Shown here piece by piece: positions 53,641 through 61,566 of a stretch of 64,000 nt of DNA; within the stretch, counting starts at the first letter, position 1; each line of letters starts with the position of its first letter. The notes beneath the pieces were generated by a model. That model searched no databases. It saw only the letters and a program-made list of their open reading frames with translations, and was not told the origin of the DNA. Origin of the DNA: Pseudoroseicyclus tamaricis (GTDB lineage: Bacteria > Pseudomonadota > Alphaproteobacteria > Rhodobacterales > Rhodobacteraceae); assembly GCF_012070395.1 (NCBI RefSeq), contig NZ_JAAFYS010000002.1, positions 992,001 through 1,056,000 of the forward strand, given 5' to 3'. The translations under genes were made by a program, and so were the position numbers.

Positions 53641-53817
53641 CACGCCGGCCCGTGGGGTGGCGCCCCGACCTAGCCTCCGGCGCGCTTTATGCCCGCCACG
53701 CCCCTCCCCGCCCTGAGCGAGGCACCCAGCCCAACCACAGCGCCAGCCCGCCGGGACGGGCCGGCGCTCGCGCGGCGGCCTGCGGCCTTGATTCCGCGCG
53801 GGGGGAAAAGCGGCGAC
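53641..53817 (+). repeat. 175-bp hairpin repeat, copy 2 of the dimer
   Basis: Second unit, 240 bases after the first. Relative to copy 1 it is one base longer before GCGCTTTAT, which would break any shared reading frame. The spacer 53578-53640 has GGTCTC-A-GGGGAAGAC and GCCGGGTGCCTGCT, matching the spacer of the 44-kb dimer. A fragment of a third 3' end (GGCTTGATTCCGCTCCGG) follows at about 53828-53845. Confidence 0.88.
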
Positions 53818-53893
53818 GTCCGTCTCCGGCTTGATTCCGCTCCGGGCGACACTCCCGAACCGGCCCTCAACCGCGGAGGGCATCCAGCCGCAG

Positions 53894-53911
53894 GCCGGGC
53901 GTCAGCCCGGC
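53894..53911. repeat. GCCGGGC/GCCCGGC palindrome
   Basis: GCCGGGC-GTCA-GCCCGGC, the same type as at 24099-24116, lying just past the convergent 3' end of lipA. It may assist termination. Confidence 0.65.
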
Positions 53912-53927
53912 CCCCCCGGCCCCGCCC

Positions 53928-54878
53928 TCAGGCGATCCCCAGCTTCGCCAGCCGGTTTGCCCGCAGCCGGGCGAAATCGTCGCCGGCGTGGTAGCTCGAG
54001 CGGGTCAGCGGCGTGGCGGAGACCATCAGGAACCCCTTGCCATAGGCCGTCCGCTCGTAGGCGGCGAAGGCCTCCGGCGTCACGTAGTCATGCACCGCAT
54101 GGTGCTTGGCGCTCGGCTGCAGGTATTGCCCGATGGTCAGGAAATCGACGCCGGCGGCGCGCATGTCGTCCATCACCTGGTGGACCTCCTCTCGCCGCTC
54201 CCCGAGGCCGACCATGAGGCCGGATTTGGTGAACATCGCCGGGTCCAGCTCCTTCACCCGCTGCAGCAGGCGCAGGGAGTGGAAGTAGCGCGCCCCAGGG
54301 CGGACGGAGGTGTAGAGCCCCGGCACCGTCTCGAGGTTGTGGTTGAAGACGTCCGGCTTGGCGGCGACGACCACCTCCAGCGCCTCCGGCCCGCAGCGCA
54401 GGAAGTCGGGCGTCAGGATCTCGATCGTCGTGCCCGGCGCCTGCCGGCGGACGGCGCGGATCGTCTGGGCGAAATGCTCGGCGCCGCCGTCATCGACATC
54501 GTCGCGGTCGACGGAGGTGATGACGACGTGGTTCAGTCCCAGCTTCTTGACCGCATCGGCGACACGGCCCGGCTCGAAGACATCCAGCGCGTCGGGGCGT
54601 CCGGTGGCGACGTTGCAGAAGGTGCAGCCGCGCGTGCAGATCTCGCCCATGATCATCATGGTGGCGTGGCCCTGGGACCAGCACTCGCCGACATTGGGGC
54701 AGCCCGCCTCCTCGCAGACGGTGGAGAGCCGGTGCTCGCGCATGATGTCCCGCGTCTGGCGGTAGCCCTCGGAGCTGGGCGCCTTCACGCGGATCCATGC
54801 CGGCTTCTTGGGCTGCGGCTGGTCGGGGCGGTGCGCCTTTTCCGGATGGCGCTGGCCGGGAATCTTCAGATCGCGCAA
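53928..54878 (-). CDS. lipA: Lipoyl synthase
   Basis: Radical SAM enzyme inserting two sulfurs into octanoyl groups, 316 residues. Auxiliary cluster cysteines are 55, 60 and 66 ([12 protein letters not shown]); the radical SAM triad is 81, 85 and 88 (CTRGCTFC). [18 protein letters not shown] is the alphaproteobacterial N terminus. The start is a TTG preceded by AGGAGGAG, since no ATG lies between the conserved N terminus and an unconserved leader. Single gene flanked on both sides by repeat clusters. Confidence 0.96.
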   Translation of the reverse strand: MRDLKIPGQRHPEKAHRPDQPQPKKPAWIRVKAPSSEGYRQTRDIMREHRLSTVCEEAGCPNVGECWSQGHATMMIMGEICTRGCTFCNVATGRPDALDVFEPGRVADAVKKLGLNHVVITSVDRDDVDDGGAEHFAQTIRAVRRQAPGTTIEILTPDFLRCGPEALEVVVAAKPDVFNHNLETVPGLYTSVRPGARYFHSLRLLQRVKELDPAMFTKSGLMVGLGERREEVHQVMDDMRAAGVDFLTIGQYLQPSAKHHAVHDYVTPEAFAAYERTAYGKGFLMVSATPLTRSSYHAGDDFARLRANRLAKLGIA

Positions 54879-55025
54879 AGCGGGTCTCCTCCTGCCTGTC
54901 CCCCGATCTAAGCCCTTGCGACGCCAATGTCCAAGCACCCTGCCCGCAAGGCGGCCATGCACGACGGGGGACGGAGGGGGTGGACCTCGGGAGCTTGGCC
55001 TCGCCTGCCACAGCTACCGTCCTCT

Positions 55026-55198
55026 CACGCCGGCCCGTGGGGTGGCGCCGCAACGCACCCGCTCTGCGCTTTATACCCGCCACGCCCCTCCCCGCGGCCC
55101 GCTCAGCGCTTACGGCAACCAGAGCGCCAGCCCGCGGGGACGGGCCGGCGCTCGCGCGGCGCCTGCGGCTTGATTCCGCGCGAGGGGAAGAGCGGCGG
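55026..55198 (+). repeat. 175-bp hairpin repeat, unit 1 of the 294-bp tandem array
   Basis: Same unit as at 53 kb but with GCGCCTGCGGC instead of GCGGCCTGCGGCC after the hairpin, and GGCCCGCTCAGCG in the middle. Followed by a 121-base spacer carrying GGTGGGTTTCCAACCCACC at 55238-55256. The 914-base gap 54879-55792 consists of a 145-base leader without clear features and this array; no gene is seen. Confidence 0.88.
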
Positions 55199-55319
55199 CC
55201 GGGTCACCTCGCGCCTGCCACCGAGCTGGTCCCGTAGGGTGGGTTTCCAACCCACCGCTCCCGGTTTCCCCCGGCTGACGCATCCGCCGCACACCGGCCC
55301 GCCATAAGCACCACCCTCG

Positions 55320-55492
55320 CACGCCGGCCCGTGGGGTGGCGCTCCGACCGCGCCGCTGCTCGCTTTATGTCAGCCACATCCCTCCGTGCGGCCCGCTCAG
55401 CGCCAAGCTCAGCCAGAGCGCCAGCCCGCCGGGACGGGCCGGCGCTCGCGCGGCGCCTGCGGCTTGATTCCGCGCGGGGGAGAGAGCGGAGG
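55320..55492 (+). repeat. 175-bp hairpin repeat, unit 2 of the tandem array
   Basis: Exactly 294 bases after unit 1. Its spacer (55493-55613) closely matches the first one, including GTAGGGTGGGTTTCTAACCC (palindrome at 55532-55550), then CCCCGGTTTCCGCTGGCTGACG and ACACCGGCCC. The palindrome here has one changed base in its right arm. Confidence 0.88.
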
Positions 55493-55613
55493 CCGGGTCT
55501 ACTCGCGCCTGCGACTGAGCTCGTCCCGTAGGGTGGGTTTCTAACCCATCGTCCCCGGTTTCCGCTGGCTGACGCGTCCGCCCCACACCGGCCCTCCACA
55601 AGCACCACCCTCG

Positions 55614-55780
55614 CACGCCGACCCGTGGGGTGGCGCTCCGACCTCGCCGCGGCGCGCTTTATGCCCGCCAAACCCCTCCCCGCGGCCCGCTGAGCACCAG
55701 GCCCAGCCAGAGCGCCAGCCCGCCGGGACGGGCCGGCGCTCGCGCGGCGCCTGCGGCTTGATTCCGCGCGGGGGGACCCA
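55614..55780 (+). repeat. 175-bp hairpin repeat, unit 3 of the tandem array
   Basis: Exactly 294 bases after unit 2 and without a following spacer; it ends at GATTCCGCGCGGGGGG about 13 bases before the stop of the CDF transporter gene. Hairpin, GCGCTTTATGCCCGCC box and outer boxes are all present. Confidence 0.88.
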
Positions 55781-55792
55781 ACGGCAGCCCGC

Positions 55793-56734
55793 CTACCCCC
55801 GCACCTCCACCGTCACGTGGCCGATGCCGAACTCCTGCTCCATCACCCGCTTGATGCCGTCTCTCACCTTCTCGGACTCCGCCCCCTCGGCGAGGTCGGC
55901 CTCCAGCGTCGCCATCAGCCGCTCCTCGCTGATGCACCAGGCGTGCAGGTGGTGGATGCAGGCCACGCCCGGCACCGCCTCCGCCAGCCGCTCCTTCGCG
56001 GCCGCCGGGTCGAAGCCTCCGGGGGTGCCCTCCAGCAGGATGTGGCCGCTCTCTCCCAGCACGCGCCACGCCGAGCGCAGGATCAGCAGGGTCACGAAGA
56101 CGGAGAGGATCGGGTCGATGGGTGTCCAGCCCGTCGCCATGATGATCAGCGCCGCCGCGATAGCGCCGACGGAGCCGAGGAGATCCCCCATCACGTGCAG
56201 CGCCGCGGCGCGGGTGTTCAGCCCGCCCTCGGCGCCGTGCAGGATGCGGAAGGCGATGATGTTCACCACCAGCCCCGCGACGGCGACCCAGAGCATCAGC
56301 CCGCCCATGACCTCTCCGGGGTCGAGGAAGCGCTGTACGGCCTCGACCGTGATCCAGATGGCGATGACGAAGAGCGCCAGCCCGTTGACGAAGGCGGCGA
56401 GCACGGAGACGCGGTCGAAGCCGTAGCTCCTCTGTGCATCCGCCGGCCGCTGCGCCATGCGCACGGCGAAGAAGGCGAGCAGCAGCGAGGCGAGATCGGT
56501 CGCCATGTGCCCGGCATCGGCCAGCAGCGCGAGGGAGCCGGAGACGAGGCCGCCCGCCACCTCCGCCAGCATGAACAGACCGGTCAGTCCGGCGGCGAGG
56601 CCCAGCGCCTTCGCGCCCCCCGGATGATCCGGCTTGGGCCCGTGAGAATGCCCGTGATGCCCGTGGGCGTGGCCGTGGCCGCCCGCGTGCTCATGGTCAT
56701 GCCCGTGACCGCTGCTCTCCTGATCGTCCGAAAT
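55793..56734 (-). CDS. Cation diffusion facilitator (zinc/cobalt-type) transporter
   Basis: CDF-family metal:proton antiporter of about 313 residues. Six membrane segments span about 45-240, with the metal-site HxxxD in LADAGHMATD and a second set in LHVMGDLLGSVGA. The C-terminal cytoplasmic domain follows (HHLHAWCISEERLMATLEAD). The N terminus is histidine-rich (GHGHDHEHAGG then GHGHAHGHHGHSHG), typical of ZitB/DmeF-like exporters. An ATG at 56572 would cut into the first membrane segment; the only plausible start is ATT at 56734, with AGGGAGG five bases upstream. Start confidence is low, family high. Confidence 0.88.
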   Translation of the reverse strand: MSDDQESSGHGHDHEHAGGHGHAHGHHGHSHGPKPDHPGGAKALGLAAGLTGLFMLAEVAGGLVSGSLALLADAGHMATDLASLLLAFFAVRMAQRPADAQRSYGFDRVSVLAAFVNGLALFVIAIWITVEAVQRFLDPGEVMGGLMLWVAVAGLVVNIIAFRILHGAEGGLNTRAAALHVMGDLLGSVGAIAAALIIMATGWTPIDPILSVFVTLLILRSAWRVLGESGHILLEGTPGGFDPAAAKERLAEAVPGVACIHHLHAWCISEERLMATLEADLAEGAESEKVRDGIKRVMEQEFGIGHVTVEVRG

Positions 56735-56773
56735 CTCCGCCTCCCTGCTTGCCGCCGGCCGCCCGGGCCAGCC

Positions 56774-57715
56774 CTACGGGTGCGCCGCCTCGAAGAGCGC
56801 CGCGTCCAGCGCCGCCAGCCGCTCGTCGGGCGGGCAGTCGTTGTGCAGCACCACCACGACCCAGCCGTTGCCATAGCTGGCGAAGTAGCTGCCGTCGCCC
56901 CGCCCGTCCCAGCAGAGCTGGCCGAAGCCCCAGTAGAGGCGCCGCCCCTCTAGCTCTCGCGAGAGCGCCCCGCCCAAAGTCGCGAAACCATCGCCGAGGT
57001 CGAGCATCGGGGCGCTGGCCGGGTCGACGCTGCCCTCCGGCCCGAAGGTCGCCTCCACGAAGCGGGCGTAATCGGCGGCGGACATCTGCCAGCCGCCCCA
57101 CGGCCCCTGCCCGACCCATGGCCCGGTCAGCGCCGCGCTCTGCAGCCCGAGCGGCGCCATCAGCGCGGCGTCGCAGGCCTCGGCGTAGCTCTCACCCGTC
57201 GCCGCCTCGATCATGGCACCGACCAGCGCGTAATTCTCGTTGTTGTAGGCGTAGCTGCCGGGCTCGCCCTCCTGCTCCGCCCTCGCCAGCGCCACCCGGG
57301 CCACCTCGCCCGTCATCGGCTCTTCGGAGAGGACGATGGCGGCGTTGCCCTGCGTGGCATCCGGCCAGATGCCGGCGCTGTGGGTGAGGAGCGCGCCCAG
57401 CTCCGCCTCCGCCGCCGTCCCCTTGCCGCCGAGCAGGCTGCCCACTTTGGTCTGCGCCGTCAGCTCCGGCAGGGCCAGCGCGCAGGCAGCGGTCAGCGGC
57501 TTGGAGAGGCTGGCGAGCGGCAGGGCGGCATCCGCCCCGGCGCCGAGGCCCTCCTCCACCACCAGCTCCCCGTCGTGGAGCACGGCGAGGGTGGCGACCT
57601 CGGTCCCCCCCTCCTCCACCCAGCCGCGCCAGGCCTCCTGCAGGCGGGCGCCGATATCCTGCGCCTCGGCGGCGGGGGCGGTAAGGCAGAGCGAGATGGC
57701 GAGCGGGCGCAGCAT
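56774..57715 (-). CDS. Exported beta-lactamase-fold serine hydrolase
   Basis: A 313-residue protein with a signal peptide (about 1-18) and a class C beta-lactamase/DD-peptidase-like fold: SxxK at 69-72 (ASLSKPLTA) and the YxN motif at 157-159 (YAYNNENY). The third KTG-type motif is not evident; a SYGNGW segment near the end may take its place. Members include esterases and peptidases, so true beta-lactamase activity should not be assumed. It is transcribed after the OxyR-like gene in the same direction, with the minisatellite between them. Confidence 0.85.
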   Translation of the reverse strand: MLRPLAISLCLTAPAAEAQDIGARLQEAWRGWVEEGGTEVATLAVLHDGELVVEEGLGAGADAALPLASLSKPLTAACALALPELTAQTKVGSLLGGKGTAAEAELGALLTHSAGIWPDATQGNAAIVLSEEPMTGEVARVALARAEQEGEPGSYAYNNENYALVGAMIEAATGESYAEACDAALMAPLGLQSAALTGPWVGQGPWGGWQMSAADYARFVEATFGPEGSVDPASAPMLDLGDGFATLGGALSRELEGRRLYWGFGQLCWDGRGDGSYFASYGNGWVVVVLHNDCPPDERLAALDAALFEAAHP

Positions 57716-57741
57716 GGCATCCTCCGGGGGTGTCTGTGGGC

Positions 57742-57804
57742 TCTCAGGCAACACGGGTCACAGGAACACAGGTCTCAGGCAACACGGGTCTCACGCAACA
57801 CGGG
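57742..57804 (-). repeat. Four-unit 16-base minisatellite over the 3' end of the OxyR-like gene
   Basis: On the minus strand the units are CCCGTGTTGCGTGAGA, CCCGTGTTGCCTGAGA, CCTGTGTTCCTGTGA and CCCGTGTTGCCTGAGA. Units 2 and 4 are identical; unit 3 lost a base. The first unit supplies the last codons and the TGA stop of the OxyR-like gene. Confidence 0.85.
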
Positions 57805-58732
57805 CATGGTCGGCGCGGGCCCCGTCGATCAGCTCCGCCGCCGCCTCCTCAAGTAGCGCCCCCAGCTCCTCCATCCAACCGGTATCGCTGGAGCTTTCGC
57901 GCCGCACCAGCGCCAGCTCTCGCGCCGGCTCCGGCGCCGCGAAGCGCAGGAGGGCGAGCTGCGGGGCGGCGGCGCTCTCCATCCGGACCGCCAGCTCCGG
58001 CAGGAGCGTCACGCCGTAGCCCTCCGCCACCAGCCCGACGAGGGTGGAGAGGGAGGAGGCGCCGAGATCCACCTGCCGGCGCGACGACAGGCCGCAGACC
58101 TCCAGCGCCTGATCGGCGAGGCAATGCCCCTCGTCGAGGAGGAGCAACTGGTCCGGCGTCAGCGCCTTCGGCCGCAGCGCCTCGGCGCCGGCGGCCATGG
58201 CGGCAAGGCGGCTGCGGGAGCCGGCGAGGAGGAAGCGGTCGGTGGCGATGGGCCGGGCGACGAGGCCGGGCGCCGGCAGCGGCAACGCCATCACGGCGGC
58301 GTCGAGCCGGCCGCGCCGGAGCTCCTCCACCAGCCGCTCCGTCTGCGCCTCTCGCACCCGCAGCTCCATCGTCAGATCGCGGGAGCGGATGCGGGTGAGC
58401 GCCAGAGGCAGAAGATAGGGGGCAACCGTGGGGATGACGCCGAGGTTGAGCCGCCGCGCCAGCCCCTCCCGCCAGCGCACCGCCTGCGCGAGCTCGCCGA
58501 CCTCCGAGAGGATGTGCCGCGCCCGGCCGAGCACCTCGTGCCCCGCCGGCGTCAGCAGAACCTCGCGCGGCAGCCGCTCCACCAGCCGGGCGCCGAGGCT
58601 CTCCTCCAGCGCACGGATCTGCTGGGAGAGCGCCGGCTGGGTGACATGCACCGCCTCCGCCGCCCGCCCGAAGCCGCCCTCCTCCGCCAGGGCGACGAAG
58701 TAGCGCAACTGTCTGAGGGAGAGGCTGTCCAT
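57791..58732 (-). CDS. oxyR: OxyR-like LysR-family regulator
   Basis: LysR-type transcription factor of 313 residues. The helix-turn-helix is at about 18-38 (GFGRAAEAVHVTQPALSQQI). The effector domain carries Cys204 and Cys213 in DEGHCLADQALEVCGL, the same nine-residue spacing as the Cys199-Cys208 redox pair of E. coli OxyR, so it likely senses peroxide by disulfide formation. No catalase or peroxiredoxin gene is beside it; the downstream gene is a beta-lactamase-fold hydrolase. The stop codon lies in a minisatellite. Confidence 0.85.
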   Translation of the reverse strand: MDSLSLRQLRYFVALAEEGGFGRAAEAVHVTQPALSQQIRALEESLGARLVERLPREVLLTPAGHEVLGRARHILSEVGELAQAVRWREGLARRLNLGVIPTVAPYLLPLALTRIRSRDLTMELRVREAQTERLVEELRRGRLDAAVMALPLPAPGLVARPIATDRFLLAGSRSRLAAMAAGAEALRPKALTPDQLLLLDEGHCLADQALEVCGLSSRRQVDLGASSLSTLVGLVAEGYGVTLLPELAVRMESAAAPQLALLRFAAPEPARELALVRRESSSDTGWMEELGALLEEAAAELIDGARADHARVA

Positions 58733-58807
58733 AAGGCAGACTTATCGCACGGCGCCCGCTTTGCCATGCCCCCCGGCGCGCGCCCTGTCGCCGCAGGCAG
58801 GGCCCCC

Positions 58808-59287
58808 TCAGCAGGCGCTGCCGATGACCATCACGTAGTAGCCCTCCGCGTCGGCCAGGCCGTAATAATCCGTCCCCTGCGCCAGGATGTTCGCCCGGTG
58901 CAGTGGCGACTGCAGCCAGCCGGCCGCGGCGGCGTCGGCACTCTGCTGGCCATAGGCGAGGTTCTCGCCCACCGGGCCGCCCATGCAGAAGCCCGCGCCG
59001 CGCACCCGGTCGCCCAGAGTGTTGCCGCCCGGCCCGGTGTGGGAGAACTGGCCGGTGGAGACGACATGCGACAGCTGCGTCTGCGCCGCCGACATCAGCT
59101 CGGCACTGCCGGTCAGCGGCACCAGCCCCGCCTCGGCGCGGGCGGCGTTCATCGTCGACAGCGCGGAGGCATAGCCGGCGGGCGTCGCCACGGGGGTGTT
59201 CTCCCCCGATTCCGCCGAGACGGTGTACCTGACGGTGCAGGCTGTCAGAGCGGTGGCCGCCAGAACGGCGAGAACGACATGGCGCAT
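58808..59287 (-). CDS. CAP/SCP-domain lipoprotein
   Basis: A 159-residue exported protein with lipobox LTAC (Cys17). The CAP domain has NAARAEAGLVPL, then LSHVVSTGQFSHTGPGG, GENLAYGQQS and WLQSPLHRANIL, the conserved His/Glu cavity residues of the family. Bacterial CAP proteins are of unclear function. GGAGGAATCGC before the ATG gives a strong ribosome-binding site. Two cysteines near the end (GFCMGG, GSAC) could form a disulfide. Confidence 0.9.
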   Translation of the reverse strand: MRHVVLAVLAATALTACTVRYTVSAESGENTPVATPAGYASALSTMNAARAEAGLVPLTGSAELMSAAQTQLSHVVSTGQFSHTGPGGNTLGDRVRGAGFCMGGPVGENLAYGQQSADAAAAGWLQSPLHRANILAQGTDYYGLADAEGYYVMVIGSAC

Positions 59288-59385
59288 GCGATTCCTCCCT
59301 TTGGGTGACGTGACCTTAGGGACGCTCGCGCCGCTGTCAAAGCCCCGTGATCGCCCGGCAAGGACGAGCGGGCCGATCACGCGCC

Positions 59386-60729
59386 TCACTGCCCGCGTGC
59401 CAGCGCCCCGGCCAGCCGGCGCTGGTGCTCCAGCACCCGCGGCAGGTCGAGCGTCGCCAGCTCGCCGCCCCGCACCACCTGCCGCCCCTCGACGATCAGA
59501 TCGCGCACCCGGCGGGGGCCGGCCAGCAGCAGCGCCGCCGGGTCCCACGAGCCGGCGGCCTCGACGCCGCGCGTGTCCCAGATGGCAAGGTCGGCGCGGT
59601 AGCCTTGGCGGATCTGCCCCAGCTCCCTGCCGCGCCCCAGCACCTCCGCCCCGCCGCGGGTGGCGAGCATCAGCGCCTCGCGCGGGCTCATCGCATCGGC
59701 GCCGGAGCGCACCCGCTGGAGGAGCATCGCCATCCGCGCCTCGCCGATCAGGTTGCCCTCGTCGTTGGAGGCGGAGCCATCCACCCCCAGCCCGACGCGC
59801 ACCCCGGCATCCCGCATCGCCCGCACAGGCGCGATGCCCGAGCCGAGGCGGCAATTGGAACAGGGGCAATGGGCGACGCCGGTGCCGCTTCTGGCAAAGA
59901 GATCAATCTCCTGCCCGTCGAGCTTCACGCAATGGGCGTGCCAGACATCCTCCCCCGTCCAGCCGAGATCCTCGGCATACTGGCCGGGGCGGCAGCCGAA
60001 CTTTTCCAGGCTGTAGGCGATGTCCTCGTCGTTCTCGGCGAGGTGGGTGTGCAGCATCACCCCCTTGTCGCGGGCGAGGAGCGCCGCGTCCCGCATCAGC
60101 TCCCGGCTGACGGAGAAGGGCGAGCAGGGCGCGATGCCGATGCGCAGCATCGAGGCAGGGGAGGCGTCGTGGTAGCGGTCGATGAGGCGGATCGCGTCGT
60201 CCAGTACCTCCGCCTCGCGCTCCACGAGGCTGTCGGGCGGCAGGCCGCCGTCGCTCTCGCCGATGCTCATCGCCCCGCGCGTCGGGTGAAAGCGCAGGCC
60301 CACCTCCGCCGCCGCCTCGATCGTGTCGTCCAGCCGGGCGCCGTTCGGGTAGAGATAGAGGTGGTCGCTCGACATCGTGCAGCCCGACAGCGCCAGCTCC
60401 GCCAGCCCCGTCTGGGCGGAGACGCGCATCTCCTCCGGCCCGAAGCGCGCCCAGATGGGGTAAAGCACCTGCAGCCAGCCGAAGAGCAGCGCGTTCTGCG
60501 CCTGCGGCACGGCGCGGGTGAGGCTCTGGTAGAGATGGTGGTGCGTGTTGACGAGGCCGGGCGTGACGACACAGCCCGCCGCCTCGATCACCTCCGCCCC
60601 CTCCGCCGCCAGCCCCTGCCCCAGCGCGGCGATCTCGCCGCCGCGGATGCGGATATCCGCGGGCTCCTCGGTGCCGGCATCGTCCATCGTCAGGACGGTG
60701 TCGGCGCCGCGGATGAGGAGGTCAGCCAC
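59386..60729 (-). CDS. 8-oxoguanine deaminase-like amidohydrolase
   Basis: Metal-dependent hydrolase of the ATZ/TRZ group, 447 residues. Zinc ligands are HHH at 63-65 (NTHHHLYQSLTRA), a later His in LHTHLAEND, His in VWHAHCVKLD and Asp in GLGVDGSASND. LALSGCTMSSDHLYLYPNG and RIGIAPCSPFSVSRELMRDA closely resemble characterised 8-oxoguanine deaminases. Other hydroxyatrazine-type substrates cannot be excluded. The GTG start at 60729 has GGGGGCAGG upstream and overlaps the end of the hisN gene by eight bases. Confidence 0.88.
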   Translation of the reverse strand: MADLLIRGADTVLTMDDAGTEEPADIRIRGGEIAALGQGLAAEGAEVIEAAGCVVTPGLVNTHHHLYQSLTRAVPQAQNALLFGWLQVLYPIWARFGPEEMRVSAQTGLAELALSGCTMSSDHLYLYPNGARLDDTIEAAAEVGLRFHPTRGAMSIGESDGGLPPDSLVEREAEVLDDAIRLIDRYHDASPASMLRIGIAPCSPFSVSRELMRDAALLARDKGVMLHTHLAENDEDIAYSLEKFGCRPGQYAEDLGWTGEDVWHAHCVKLDGQEIDLFARSGTGVAHCPCSNCRLGSGIAPVRAMRDAGVRVGLGVDGSASNDEGNLIGEARMAMLLQRVRSGADAMSPREALMLATRGGAEVLGRGRELGQIRQGYRADLAIWDTRGVEAAGSWDPAALLLAGPRRVRDLIVEGRQVVRGGELATLDLPRVLEHQRRLAGALARGQ

Positions 60730-61528
60730 CCTGCCCCCGCAGGATCGCCAGCGCCTCGGCGTGGATCTGCGGGTTCGCCGCCGCCAGCACCTGCCCGCCG
60801 CCATGCGCCGGGCCGCCCTGCCAGTTCGTCACCACCCCGCCCGCCGCCTCGATGACGGCGATCGGAGCGACGATGTCATAGGCGTTGAGGCCCGCCTCGA
60901 TGACGAGGTCGACATGCCCCGCCGCGACGAGCGCATAGGCGTAGCAATCCATCCCGTGGCGCGTCAGCTTGGCGCGGGCCGAGACGGCCTCGAAGGCCAG
61001 CCGCTCCGCCTCGGTGCCGACACCGGGGAAGGTGGTGAAGAGGATCGCCTCGCCCAGCGGCCGGGGCGCGCGGGTCGCCAGCGTGCCGGCGCCCTGCGGC
61101 CCCTCCATGCGGGCAAGGCCCGGGCCGCCTTCGAAGCGCTCGCCGATATAGGGCTGGTCGATGATGCCGAGGACAGGCCCCTGCCCGTCCGTCACGCCGA
61201 TCAGCACGCCCCATGTCGGGGTGCCGGCGATGAAGCCGCGCGTGCCGTCGATCGGGTCGAGCACCCAGGTCAGGCCGGTGCTGCCCTCCTCCACCCCGAA
61301 TTCCTCGCCGAGGATCGCGTCATCGGGCCGCCGCTCCGCGAGGATGGCGCGCATCGCCGTCTCGGCGGCGCGGTCGGCCACGGTGACGGGGTCGAACCCC
61401 TCCTCCGCCTTGTTCTCCGCCGTCATGTCGCTGCGGAAATGCGGCAGCACCGCCGCCCGCGCCGCATCGGCAAGGGCGCGCGCCGTGGCGATCAGCTCAT
61501 CGGCCAGCTTCGGGTCCATCCGCTCCAT
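60722..61528 (-). CDS. hisN: Inositol monophosphatase-family histidinol-phosphatase
   Basis: IMPase-fold phosphatase of 268 residues. The metal site is GEEFGVEEG and WVLDPIDGTRGFIAG (DPIDGT), followed by the later AYDIVAPIAVIEAAGGVVT motif. Length and the DPIDGTRGFI sequence are typical of HisN, the histidinol-phosphatase of actinobacteria and alphaproteobacteria, rather than SuhB or CysQ. Two ATGs (61528, 61519) are possible. It overlaps the amidohydrolase start, so they are likely co-transcribed. Confidence 0.85.
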   Translation of the reverse strand: MERMDPKLADELIATARALADAARAAVLPHFRSDMTAENKAEEGFDPVTVADRAAETAMRAILAERRPDDAILGEEFGVEEGSTGLTWVLDPIDGTRGFIAGTPTWGVLIGVTDGQGPVLGIIDQPYIGERFEGGPGLARMEGPQGAGTLATRAPRPLGEAILFTTFPGVGTEAERLAFEAVSARAKLTRHGMDCYAYALVAAGHVDLVIEAGLNAYDIVAPIAVIEAAGGVVTNWQGGPAHGGGQVLAAANPQIHAEALAILRGQGG

Positions 61529-61566
61529 GGCCTCCGGGGTAAGGAGCGGCGGGAGGGCGGTCAAGC

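Noticed and set aside
44386-55780. Short proteins encoded by the repeat units (for example frames beginning MAGIKRAA or containing RRPVGWR)
   Set aside because: Frames differ between copies because of single-base length changes, both strands are open only because of high G+C, and there are no consistent starts or ribosome-binding sites.
55020-55780. CRISPR array
   Set aside because: Repeats are about 175 bp with 294-bp period and near-identical spacers, and there are no cas genes; this is tandem duplication, not CRISPR.
56774-57715. Beta-lactamase resistance gene
   Set aside because: SxxK and YxN are present but no KTG-type motif, and the family is dominated by esterases and peptidases; resistance cannot be claimed.
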